A DNA stretch of 64,000 nucleotides from Microbacterium maritypicum. GTDB taxonomy: Bacteria; Actinomycetota; Actinomycetes; Actinomycetales; Microbacteriaceae. The notes beneath the pieces are model-generated. The model worked only from the letters and a program-made list of their open reading frames with translations. It made no database searches and was not told where the DNA came from. The stretch covers positions 1,426,001 to 1,490,000 of the forward strand of contig NZ_CP168030.1 of assembly GCF_041529975.1 (NCBI RefSeq), written 5' to 3'. The translations under genes were made by a program, and so were the position numbers. Below are positions 23,802 through 30,722 of the stretch, one piece after another. Positions within the stretch are counted from its first letter, which is position 1. Each line of letters opens with the position of its first letter.

Positions 23802-24581
23802 TCAGTTGCTGCGGCGGATGGCGCGCACCCCGACGATCAGTCCGACCACCGCGACCGCGAGAGCGGACACCCAGCCCCACAGCACGGTCACGTCGCCGAG
23901 GTCTCCGGCGAACAGCGCCCGCTCGGCCTGCACGACCCAGTTCACCGGGTTGACCGACGCCACGGCGCGCATCCACTCCGGAGCATCGTCGAGCGGCAAC
24001 AGCATCCCGGACAGGATCAGCAGCGGGAAGATCAGCGACTGCTGCACTCCCCAGAACAGCCACTCCCGGTCCTTCGTCGCCAGCGCCAGCGAATACGACA
24101 GCGAGCCGAGGCCCACCCCGAACACGGCCAGCAGCGCCAGCCCGATGAGCAGCCCGAGGATGTCGGCGGCGAAGCCGAACGGCCAGGCGATCAGTACGAT
24201 CACGAGCGCCTGCACCACGATCGGTGCGATCTCCTTGAGCGCTCGCCCGACCAGCAGCGAGGAGCGGGCGAGCGGGGCGACCAGGGTGCGCTCGTGCGAG
24301 CCGGTCATCATCTCGTACTGCAGGTTCGAACCGGTGGCACCGGTGCCGAACAGCACGATCATCACGAGCACGCCGGGCACGAACCAGGCCAGGGTCTCGC
24401 CGGCCGGCTGCCCCGAGTCGCCGATCAGCAGGGGAGCGAACAGCCCGAGGAAGACGAGCGGCTGCAGCAGGCTGAAGATCAGCGTGAACGGATCGCGGAC
24501 CACGGGCTTGAGCTCGCGCGTCAGCACGTTGCGGGTGTCGCGCGCGAGGTTCGGGCGCACGAGCGTGTCGGTGGCGGTCAT
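23802..24581 (-). CDS. ABC-2 type exporter permease
   Basis: A 259-aa membrane protein with about six TM helices and the ABC-2 fold of DrrB-type drug or lipid exporters. It has a cytoplasmic N-terminus (VLTRELKPVVRDPFTLIFSL), an ERTLVAPLARSSLLVGRAL coupling segment and a late VNPVNWVVQAERALF. ATG 24581 overlaps the ATPase stop (ATGA), so it is stoichiometrically coupled. Substrate unknown. Confidence 0.86.
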   Translation of the reverse strand: MTATDTLVRPNLARDTRNVLTRELKPVVRDPFTLIFSLLQPLVFLGLFAPLLIGDSGQPAGETLAWFVPGVLVMIVLFGTGATGSNLQYEMMTGSHERTLVAPLARSSLLVGRALKEIAPIVVQALVIVLIAWPFGFAADILGLLIGLALLAVFGVGLGSLSYSLALATKDREWLFWGVQQSLIFPLLILSGMLLPLDDAPEWMRAVASVNPVNWVVQAERALFAGDLGDVTVLWGWVSALAVAVVGLIVGVRAIRRSN

Positions 24582-25642
24582 GAGAGGACTCCTGTCGTGC
24601 TGTTCGCGGAAGCGGTGCTGTTCGCGGAGGTCGTGCTGGTGTCGGCGGAATCGGATGCGTCGCCGGTGGCATCCGCTCCTTCGCCGGCGTCGCGCAGGGT
24701 GCGGCCGGTGAGTGCCAGGAACACGTCGTCCAGCGTGGGCGGGACGCCGGTCGCGCGGCGGACGAGGATGCCGGCGGCGTCGAGCTCGCGCACGATGACC
24801 GGCAGCAGCCGGTCGCCGTCCTGCACCGCGAGCGAGATGGACTCGCCCTCGACCGTGACCTCGGCGGAGCTGAGGCGGGCGACCACGGCGCGGGCGCTCG
24901 CCGCTTCGGCAGCATCCGCGAACCCGAAGGTGAGCACGTCGCCGGCCAGTGTCGCCTTGAGGGAGGCGGCGTCGTCGTCGGCGATGATGCGCCCCTTGTC
25001 CATGACCATCACGCGCTCGGCGTAGCGGTCGGCCTCTTCCAGGTAGTGCGTGGTGAGGAAGACCGTGGTGCCGTGCTGTGTGCGCAGGTCGAGGATGTGC
25101 TCCCACAGGTTCGCCCTGCTCTGCGGGTCGAGTCCGGTGGAGGGCTCGTCGAGGAAGATCAGCGGCGGCGCATGCATGAGCCCGAGCGCGATGTCGAGTC
25201 GGCGCTTCTGCCCGCCGCTGAGCTGCTGCACGGTCCGCGTCGCGAAGGAGGTGAGGTCGAGCGACTCGATCAACTCGTCGGCCCGCTTCGCGCTGTCGCG
25301 CCGGGACATCCCGTAGAAGGCGCCCTGGCTCAGCAGCTCGTCGCGCACCCGCTGCGAGAAGCTGCCGCTGGTGAGCTGGCCGACGTAGCCGATGCGGGCG
25401 CGCACCCCGGCGGCATCCGTGCGGATGTCGTGGCCGACGACGCGTGCGCTCCCCGAGGTGGGCGGGATGAGGGTGGTCAGCATCCGCAGGGTGGTCGACT
25501 TGCCGGCGCCGTTCGGGCCGAGGAAGGCGACGAGCTCGCCGCGCACGGCGGTGAAGGAGACGTCGGTCACGGCATGCACCGGCGTCTTCTTGACGGTGAA
25601 GACCTTGGTCAGGCCTTCGGTCTCGATGAGGGATTCGTTCAT
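24578..25642 (-). CDS. ABC exporter ATP-binding protein (DrrA-like)
   Basis: A 354-aa ATPase: Walker A GPNGAGKST, signature LSGGQKRRLDIALGL, Walker B LIFLDEPSTGLDPQ, plus a C-terminal DrrA-type extension ending in a low-complexity Ser/Thr/Ala tail. ATG 25642 is fixed by TACGCT at 25649-25654 (minus strand), 6 nt upstream. Divergent from a WYL regulator across a 25-bp palindrome, so probably repressed or activated by it. Confidence 0.9.
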   Translation of the reverse strand: MNESLIETEGLTKVFTVKKTPVHAVTDVSFTAVRGELVAFLGPNGAGKSTTLRMLTTLIPPTSGSARVVGHDIRTDAAGVRARIGYVGQLTSGSFSQRVRDELLSQGAFYGMSRRDSAKRADELIESLDLTSFATRTVQQLSGGQKRRLDIALGLMHAPPLIFLDEPSTGLDPQSRANLWEHILDLRTQHGTTVFLTTHYLEEADRYAERVMVMDKGRIIADDDAASLKATLAGDVLTFGFADAAEAASARAVVARLSSAEVTVEGESISLAVQDGDRLLPVIVRELDAAGILVRRATGVPPTLDDVFLALTGRTLRDAGEGADATGDASDSADTSTTSANSTASANSTTGVLS

Positions 25643-25648
25643 GGGGAG

Positions 25649-25654
25649 AGCGTA
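25649..25654 (-). promoter_or_regulatory. -10 box of leaderless ABC exporter transcript
   Basis: TACGCT on the minus strand, 6 nt, ATG 25642. Confidence 0.65.
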
Positions 25655-25660
25655 GAAACC

Positions 25661-25685
25661 CATGCGGACAGATACTGTCCGCATG
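25661..25685. promoter_or_regulatory. 25-bp perfect palindrome, operator of the ABC/WYL pair
   Basis: CATGCGGACAG, spacer ata, CTGTCCGCATG: perfect 11-bp arms. It lies almost midway between the two divergent -10 boxes (25649-25654 and 25692-25697), 6 bp from each, so one bound protein could block or activate both promoters. Confidence 0.8.
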
Positions 25686-25691
25686 ATCTGG

Positions 25692-25697
25692 CAATCT
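25692..25697 (+). promoter_or_regulatory. -10 box of leaderless WYL regulator transcript
   Basis: CAATCT, 7 nt, ATG 25705; no ribosome binding site. Confidence 0.5.
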
Positions 25698-25704
25698 GAG
25701 ACGC

Positions 25705-26691
25705 ATGACCGACACCACCTCGCGTGCACTGGCTCTGCTCAACCTGCTGCAGACGCACCGGCACTGGCCGGGGACCGAGCTCGCCACCCGGCTGGGCGTG
25801 ACCGAGCGCACCGTGCGCCGCGACGTCGACCGTCTGCGCGAGCTCGGGTACCGCGTGGAGTCCACCCCGGGCATCGCCGGCGGCTACCGGCTCGAGGCCG
25901 GGAGTGCGGTGCCTCCGCTGCTGCTCAACGACGACGAAGCCGTCACGATGGCCATCGGGCTGCGGGTCGCCGCCACGCAGCAGCTCGTCGGCGGTCCCGA
26001 GGTGACGCTCACCGCCCTGGCCAAGCTCGAGCAGGTGTTGCCGTCGGCGCTGCGCCAGCGGGTCAACGCGCTCGCCGCATCGGTGCAGGCACCGAGCATC
26101 GGAGACGGTCCGGTCGTCTCGCCCGAGGTGCTGGGGGAGATCGCGCTCGCCACGCGCGACACCGAGCGGCTGCGGCTGCGGTACGTGGATGGCGAAGGGC
26201 GCGAGAGCGTGCGCCGGGTCGAGCCGCACGCCCTGGCGCCGGCCGGTCGCAAGTGGTTTCTGCTCTGCTGGGACCTCGACCGCGAGGACTGGCGCACGTT
26301 CCGCGTCGACCGCATCGCTGCCGTCGAGCACACGCGCATACTGTTCGCCCGCCGCGACATCACCGAGGAGGAGATCGAGGAACGCGTGCTGATCGCCTCG
26401 TCGTGGTCGCCGCAGAAGGTCGAGGCAGCCGCGGTGATGGAGCTGCCGCTCGCCGAGATGCAGGAGCGCTTCGGCCCGTGGTCGCAGGGAGCGACGGCGG
26501 TGGGCGACGACCGCACGCGGTGGCCGTTCGGAGGCTCGGACTGGCGCGAGGCCATGTATGCACTGCTCTGGATCCCCGAGGGTGTCGAGTACGCGGTGGC
26601 GCTCGCCGAACCGCACCGGAGCGAGCTGCGCGAGGCCGTCGCCCGGCTGCTGCGCGCCCTCGACGCCCCGGAGCCCGATGACGCCGCGTGA
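25705..26691 (+). CDS. HTH_11/WYL-domain transcriptional regulator
   Basis: A 328-aa YafY-type protein: N-terminal winged helix (HWPGTELATRLGVTERTVRR, about 18-45), then a WYL domain (about 140-215: RLRLRYVDGEGRESVRRVEP, WFLLCWDLD, WRTFRVDRI) and a WCX-like C-terminal extension. WYL proteins sense nucleic-acid or other ligands and often control adjacent genes. Here the target is very likely the divergent ABC exporter. Direction of control is unknown. Confidence 0.88.
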   Translation: MTDTTSRALALLNLLQTHRHWPGTELATRLGVTERTVRRDVDRLRELGYRVESTPGIAGGYRLEAGSAVPPLLLNDDEAVTMAIGLRVAATQQLVGGPEVTLTALAKLEQVLPSALRQRVNALAASVQAPSIGDGPVVSPEVLGEIALATRDTERLRLRYVDGEGRESVRRVEPHALAPAGRKWFLLCWDLDREDWRTFRVDRIAAVEHTRILFARRDITEEEIEERVLIASSWSPQKVEAAAVMELPLAEMQERFGPWSQGATAVGDDRTRWPFGGSDWREAMYALLWIPEGVEYAVALAEPHRSELREAVARLLRALDAPEPDDAA

Positions 26692-26778
26692 CCGGCATCC
26701 GTCATCCTCGGACTCATAGGGTTATCCCAGGCAACGGTCCTGGCGGGTCAGATCACGGCCGGGTAACGTCATTCCCAT
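26692..26778. other. Short intergenic region with possible promoter for the tRNA-like element
   Basis: Contains a small hairpin (CCAGG/CCTGG) near 26728-26744 and a -10-like TAACGT at 26764-26769, about 9 nt before the tRNA-like 5' end. Confidence 0.35.
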
Positions 26779-26854
26779 CGCGGCGATCCGGGCGGTCCCG
26801 GGCCTCAGCTCATACCTGATGGCGTTGCGGGTTCGACTCCCGCCGTCGCGTCCA
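26779..26854 (+). tRNA. tRNA-like element, anticodon CAU, noncanonical D-arm
   Basis: 76 nt with encoded CCA. Acceptor 26779-26785 pairs with 26844-26850 over 7 bp (one G.U). The T-stem GCGGG/CCCGC is perfect with a canonical loop TTCGACT. The anticodon arm 26804-26820 has a 7-nt loop CTCATAC (anticodon CAT at 26811-26813) and a terminal C.U mismatch. The D-arm is odd: CCGGG/CCCGG with only a 4-nt loop CGGT, and position 8 is A rather than the universal U. The anticodon would read AUG (Met) or, if lysidine-modified, AUA (Ile). It may be a minor tRNA, a degenerate tRNA or a tRNA-mimicking regulatory RNA. Confidence 0.6.
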
Positions 26855-26881
26855 CTTCAGGTCAGCCGTCGGGCGGCACCG

Positions 26882-27142
26882 TCAGCGGTTCCGTCGCTTC
26901 GAACGGATCGTGAGCGCCTGAGACAGCACCACGCAGGCCATCGCGACGACGGTGAACCATAGGGTCGGGCTCAGCACCTCGGTGAGGATCAGCACCGCGC
27001 AGGTCAGCCCGAAGAGGGCGCCGAAGGCGAGCAGCCCCCAGTGGATGCCGGTGCTGGTTCCGTTGCCTCGCATCACTTCACCCTGCCAGTCGGGTGCGTC
27101 GATGTCGACCGGGGATCCGTCCTCGTGGCGAGCGGACGACAC
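26882..27142 (-). CDS. Small two-TM membrane protein
   Basis: An 86-aa protein not recognised as a named family. A hydrophilic, acidic N-terminus (about 1-33) is followed by two hydrophobic helices (WGLLAFGALFGLTCAVLILT and LWFTVVAMACVVLSQAL) and a basic tail RSKRRNR, so both termini are predicted cytoplasmic. Start GTG 27142 is the only upstream option; the ATG at residue 24 is an alternative. It lies just after the tRNA-like element on the opposite strand. Confidence 0.55.
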   Translation of the reverse strand: MSSARHEDGSPVDIDAPDWQGEVMRGNGTSTGIHWGLLAFGALFGLTCAVLILTEVLSPTLWFTVVAMACVVLSQALTIRSKRRNR

Positions 27143-27197
27143 ACCGAGCGGCCTGTTGCATATCGGTGGAGAACGGTTCTCCGGGCGAGGTCATGCT

Positions 27198-27203
27198 TAG
27201 CAT
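27198..27203 (+). promoter_or_regulatory. -10 box of NYN gene
   Basis: TAGCAT, 6 nt (CGGAGG), ATG 27210. The CGGAGG abuts the start, too close to act as a ribosome binding site, so a leaderless start is likelier. Confidence 0.55.
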
Positions 27204-27209
27204 CGGAGG

Positions 27210-27866
27210 ATGCGAACGCGACGAACTGTGCAGGTCTACGTCGACGGTTTCGCGCTCTACAAGGGGCTGCTTCAGCGCAGGTTCCCCGAGCACAAGTGGC
27301 TGGATCTGAATTCCCTTTCCCAGAGGCTCTTCCCACATCGAGAGGTGGTCGGCGTCAAGTTCTTCACGGCGCAGCTCAAGCCGCAAACGAACGATCCAGG
27401 CGTCGGACAGCGCCAGCAGGTGTATTGGCGAGCCCTACGCACGGTAGGTGTCGACATCATCGAGGGAACGTTCCGGTTCAACCGCCAGTACCTGCCGAAG
27501 TCGCCCGAGGAGCTGGACGCGTCGGGGAAGGTGGTCACGGTGAAGGTGAAGCGCCCAGAAGAGAAGGGCAGTGACGTCGCGCTCGCCTCGCATCTGATCA
27601 TTGACGCGTTCGAGATGGTCGCCGACTCATACGCCGTGATCACGAATGACTCTGACCTGGTGGCTCCCGTTCGTATGCTCAGCGAACGAGGGCACGCATT
27701 AGCGCTCGTGTCTGTAGCGAACGGAATGTACAACAAAGCGTTCGACTGCGTGGGTCTTGAGACCGTGCGCCAGATTCGGCGGGGAACGTTGTCTGCGTCA
27801 CAGTTCCCGACCGAACTCATCGGTGTTGACGGGAAGACCATTCGGAAGCCATCGACCTGGCCCTAA
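27210..27866 (+). CDS. NYN-domain (PIN-like) protein, putative RNase
   Basis: A 218-aa protein of the NYN/DUF88 (LabA-like) group. Conserved acidic residues of the PIN-type active site are visible: YVDGF near residue 10, KGSDVALASHLIIDAF, and ITNDSDLVAPV. NYN proteins are typically metal-dependent RNases. GC content and third-position GC are lower than in neighbours (codons such as AAA, TTA, TAT, GTT), and the gene stands alone beside a tRNA-like element, suggesting transfer. Its end overlaps the A-run of a terminator for the opposite strand. Its RNA target is unknown. Confidence 0.78.
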   Translation: MRTRRTVQVYVDGFALYKGLLQRRFPEHKWLDLNSLSQRLFPHREVVGVKFFTAQLKPQTNDPGVGQRQQVYWRALRTVGVDIIEGTFRFNRQYLPKSPEELDASGKVVTVKVKRPEEKGSDVALASHLIIDAFEMVADSYAVITNDSDLVAPVRMLSERGHALALVSVANGMYNKAFDCVGLETVRQIRRGTLSASQFPTELIGVDGKTIRKPSTWP

Positions 27867-27897
27867 AAAAGCAGGCCCTCCGATCTCTCGGAGGGCC
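27865..27897 (-). terminator. Intrinsic terminator of the siderophore operon
   Basis: GGCCCTCCGA-tctc-TCGGAGGGCC (27874-27897), a 10-bp perfect stem. On the minus strand it is followed within 3 nt by TTTTTT (27870-27865). It ends minus-strand transcripts arriving from the siderophore operon and can also act on the NYN gene. Confidence 0.85.
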
Positions 27898-28017
27898 GCG
27901 CCCGGTAGTCGAAACATCCGGGTGGTTATGAGTCAAGGATACCTCAGCAGCGGCGTAACTGCTCAGGTTTGTCCGCATCGCAGGGAACGCTGGTCTCGTC
28001 GGTGTGCACCTGCCCCC
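27898..28017. other. Non-coding spacer with imperfect repeats
   Basis: Holds an imperfect inverted repeat ACCTCAGCAG/CTGCTCAGGT around 27940-27967 and CCCGG/CCGGG near 27901. No gene. Confidence 0.4.
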
Positions 28018-28908
28018 TCACAACCCCAACTGATCCAGCCGTTCCTCGAAGCGCACCTGCACATCCTCGGGCTCATCGCCCTCGGCCTCGGCCCAGATCG
28101 CGTCTAACTCCTTCTGCACGGAGTCGGGGAGCGCGGCGAACTTCTCGTCCCAGGCGGCGACGGGGGTCCAGTAGCCGACGACCTTGAAGCGGGTCGCGGG
28201 CAGGCCGAGTTCCCTGCGCAGGTACTTGCGCACGTCGCGCAGCGCCACGGTCTCGCCGGCCACCCACACGTACCCCTCGTCGAGCGGGAGCCGGTCGTCG
28301 ACGATGCCGCGGACGAGCGGGCCGAGCGCGCTGGGGCCGTGGCCGTTGCCGCCGACCACCCAGGCGACCTCGACGTCGGGGCCGACCTCGAGCGGCACGC
28401 GGTCCGCCTCGCTCGGCACCTCGAGCACGACCCGGGTGCGCACGCCCGACGGCACCTCGGCGATGATGCGTGCCACGGCGGGAAGCCCGGTGAGGTCGGC
28501 CACGAGCACCTGCCACGTGATGTCTTCCGGCGGCGAGTAGAGACCGGTCGGGGAGTTCAGCCCGAGCACGTGCCCCGGCTCCGCGCGCGCAGCCCACGGC
28601 CCCGCGATGCCCGCCTCGTGGATCACGAAGTCGATGTCGAGCTCGCCGGCATCCGGGCGCACACCGCTGATCGTGTACGTGCGCATCGGCGCTTCGGGCG
28701 CGCCCTCCGGCGTCTCCCACCAGTCGCCCGCGGGCACGGGAAGCGAGACATCTTTCGGGTCCTCGCCGTGCGGGAAGAACACCCGCACGTACTCGTCGCC
28801 GATGCCGGTGCTGAGGAAGTCGGTGATGCCGTCACCGCCGAGCGTGACGCGGACCAGGGTCGGAGTGAGGGTGGTGGTGCTGCTGACGATGCCGCGGTGG
28901 ATGCTCAC
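28018..28908 (-). CDS. Siderophore-interacting protein (FAD/NAD(P)H ferric reductase)
   Basis: A 296-aa SIP-family flavoprotein. It has an N-terminal FAD-binding barrel with the RTYTISGVR flavin motif (about 87-95) and a C-terminal NAD(P)H domain (WVAGETVALRDVRKYLRREL). It releases iron from imported ferric siderophores by reduction in the cytosol. GTG 28908 overlaps the stop of the upstream ABC gene (GTGA). In mycobacterial IrtA this domain is fused to the transporter; here it is a separate last gene of the operon. Confidence 0.9.
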   Translation of the reverse strand: MSIHRGIVSSTTTLTPTLVRVTLGGDGITDFLSTGIGDEYVRVFFPHGEDPKDVSLPVPAGDWWETPEGAPEAPMRTYTISGVRPDAGELDIDFVIHEAGIAGPWAARAEPGHVLGLNSPTGLYSPPEDITWQVLVADLTGLPAVARIIAEVPSGVRTRVVLEVPSEADRVPLEVGPDVEVAWVVGGNGHGPSALGPLVRGIVDDRLPLDEGYVWVAGETVALRDVRKYLRRELGLPATRFKVVGYWTPVAAWDEKFAALPDSVQKELDAIWAEAEGDEPEDVQVRFEERLDQLGL

Positions 28909-30722
28909 GGAGTCTCCGTCTCTGTGGTGGGGGTCTGGCCGGCAGGGGTGTGGCCGGTGGGGGTGTGCGGATGGGGAGCGCTGCGGGTCTGGGCGAGCCA
29001 GGAGTCGCGGTAGAGACCCGCCGTGGCGATGAGCTCGTCGTGCGTGCCGCGCTGCGTCGGCCTGCCGTCGGCGAACACGACGATCTGCTCGGCGGTGACG
29101 GCCTGCTGCAGCCGGTGCGCGATGAGCACGGCGGTGCGGCCCTTGCGCAGCGCCGCGATCGCGTCTTCCACGGCTTCGCGGTGATGGAGACCGACGTCGG
29201 CGGTGGCCTCGTCGAGGATCACGACGTCGGGGTCGGCGAGGAATGCCCGCGCGACCGCGAGCTGCTGGATGCGTCCCTCGTCGAGCGGCACGGCGGACTC
29301 GGATGCGGTGCCGCCGTCCCGCTCGAGGACCATCGCCTCGACCGCCCACTCCGCGCCGACCGCCCGCAATGCGGCGACGATCTCGTCGTCGCTCGCCTCG
29401 GGGGCGACCAGCCGCAGGTTGTCGGCGATCGTGCCCCGGAAGTGGTGCAGCTCCTGCGACAGGTAATACGGGGCCTCCGCGCTCGACGCGAGGTGCACGC
29501 TGCCCGAGGTGGGCGGATGATGCCCGGCGATCACGCGCGCGAGCGTGCTCTTGCCCGACCCCGAGGTGCCGACCAGTGCCGCCGTGGTGCCCTGGTCGAC
29601 CCGCAGGTTCACGTCGCTGATGCCGCGACCGGTGGTCGGATAGTGGAAGGTCAGGTCCCGCACCTCGATGCCCACGGATGCCCGTGGTGCCGCATCCGTC
29701 TCCTCGTCCCGTGGGGCCGACGCGGGCGCGAGGTCGATGACCCCGACGAGTCGCGCGAGCCCGATCGCCGCGCGCTGGATGTCGTCGAGCCCGAAGATCA
29801 GCTGCCCGACCGGCCCGAACAGGCGATGGAACAGCAGCGCGGCCGTCGTGACCGCGCCCACCGTGATCGCGCCGGCGGACTGCAGCAGGAACCCCGTGCC
29901 GAGGATCGCAGCCAGCCCGACGAGCTCGCCGCCGTTGATCCACCGGAACAGCCGGTTCGTCACCCGCACGCCCTCGATCTGCATATGGATCGAGGCTTCG
30001 GCGCGCTCACGGACACGCTCGAGAGCGGGTTCCTGCTCGTTGAACGCGGTGAGCGTCTCGATGCCCTCGACCGCGTCGAGCACGGCCTGACTGCGCGCGG
30101 CTTCACGCACGCGAACCTCGCGGAAGACCACGCGTGACCGCCGCAGGAACGCACGGGTGCCGAGCACATAGAACGGCGCCGAGGCGAGTCCGGCGAGGGT
30201 GAGCCACGGGTCGAGGGCGGTGAGCGCCACCACCGAGACCCCGATCGCGAAGCCCGCCGACAGCAGGGTCGGGGCGACGTTGCCGCCGGCCTCGGCCACG
30301 GCATCCACGTCTCCGGTGACGCGGGAGAGCAGGTCGGCGCTCTCGCCGTCGTCGACCTCGCCGACCGGCAACCGCATCGCCGAGGCGAACACGTCTTCGC
30401 GCAGGGTGGCGAGCATGTCCTGCACCAGGCCGGTGAGCACGCGCACGGCCCACAGCATCATCACGGCCGCGCCGATCGCGCCGAGGCCCGCTCCGGCGAC
30501 CCACCCGGAGATGATCACGAAGCCGGCGTCCGACGCGACCGCATCCACGATCCGGCCCAGGCACGTGGGCATCACGATCCCGAGAGCGGATGCCGCGAGG
30601 AAGAGCGCGGCGACGGCGGCGACCCGGCCCGGATGCTGCCGCAGCAGCCCGCCGACGACGGCCCGAACACGGGCCCCGGAGGCGATGGGCAGCAGAGCGG
30701 CGGTCGGGGTCGTGTCACTCAT
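28905..30722 (-). CDS. ABC transporter TMD-NBD subunit, intact Walker A, degenerate signature
   Basis: A 605-aa exporter-fold half-transporter: six TM helices (about 30-310) then an NBD. Walker A GTSGSGKST (385-393), Q-loop LSQ, Walker B VVILDEAT (about 500-507) and the late H-loop His (LIAHRL) are present. The LSGGQ signature is replaced by LDEGR (480-484). The C-terminal tail is Thr/Pro-rich. It overlaps its partner and the SIP gene. With its partner it resembles IrtAB, the mycobactin/carboxymycobactin importer with exporter fold. ATG 30722 is chosen; ATG 30731 is possible. Confidence 0.87.
   Translation of the reverse strand: MSDTTPTAALLPIASGARVRAVVGGLLRQHPGRVAAVAALFLAASALGIVMPTCLGRIVDAVASDAGFVIISGWVAGAGLGAIGAAVMMLWAVRVLTGLVQDMLATLREDVFASAMRLPVGEVDDGESADLLSRVTGDVDAVAEAGGNVAPTLLSAGFAIGVSVVALTALDPWLTLAGLASAPFYVLGTRAFLRRSRVVFREVRVREAARSQAVLDAVEGIETLTAFNEQEPALERVRERAEASIHMQIEGVRVTNRLFRWINGGELVGLAAILGTGFLLQSAGAITVGAVTTAALLFHRLFGPVGQLIFGLDDIQRAAIGLARLVGVIDLAPASAPRDEETDAAPRASVGIEVRDLTFHYPTTGRGISDVNLRVDQGTTAALVGTSGSGKSTLARVIAGHHPPTSGSVHLASSAEAPYYLSQELHHFRGTIADNLRLVAPEASDDEIVAALRAVGAEWAVEAMVLERDGGTASESAVPLDEGRIQQLAVARAFLADPDVVILDEATADVGLHHREAVEDAIAALRKGRTAVLIAHRLQQAVTAEQIVVFADGRPTQRGTHDELIATAGLYRDSWLAQTRSAPHPHTPTGHTPAGQTPTTETETP

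Noticed and set aside
26779..26854. 3' part of a tmRNA
   Set aside because: The acceptor, anticodon and T arms form one contiguous 76-nt cloverleaf with a 7-nt anticodon loop; no tag-encoding domain is present.
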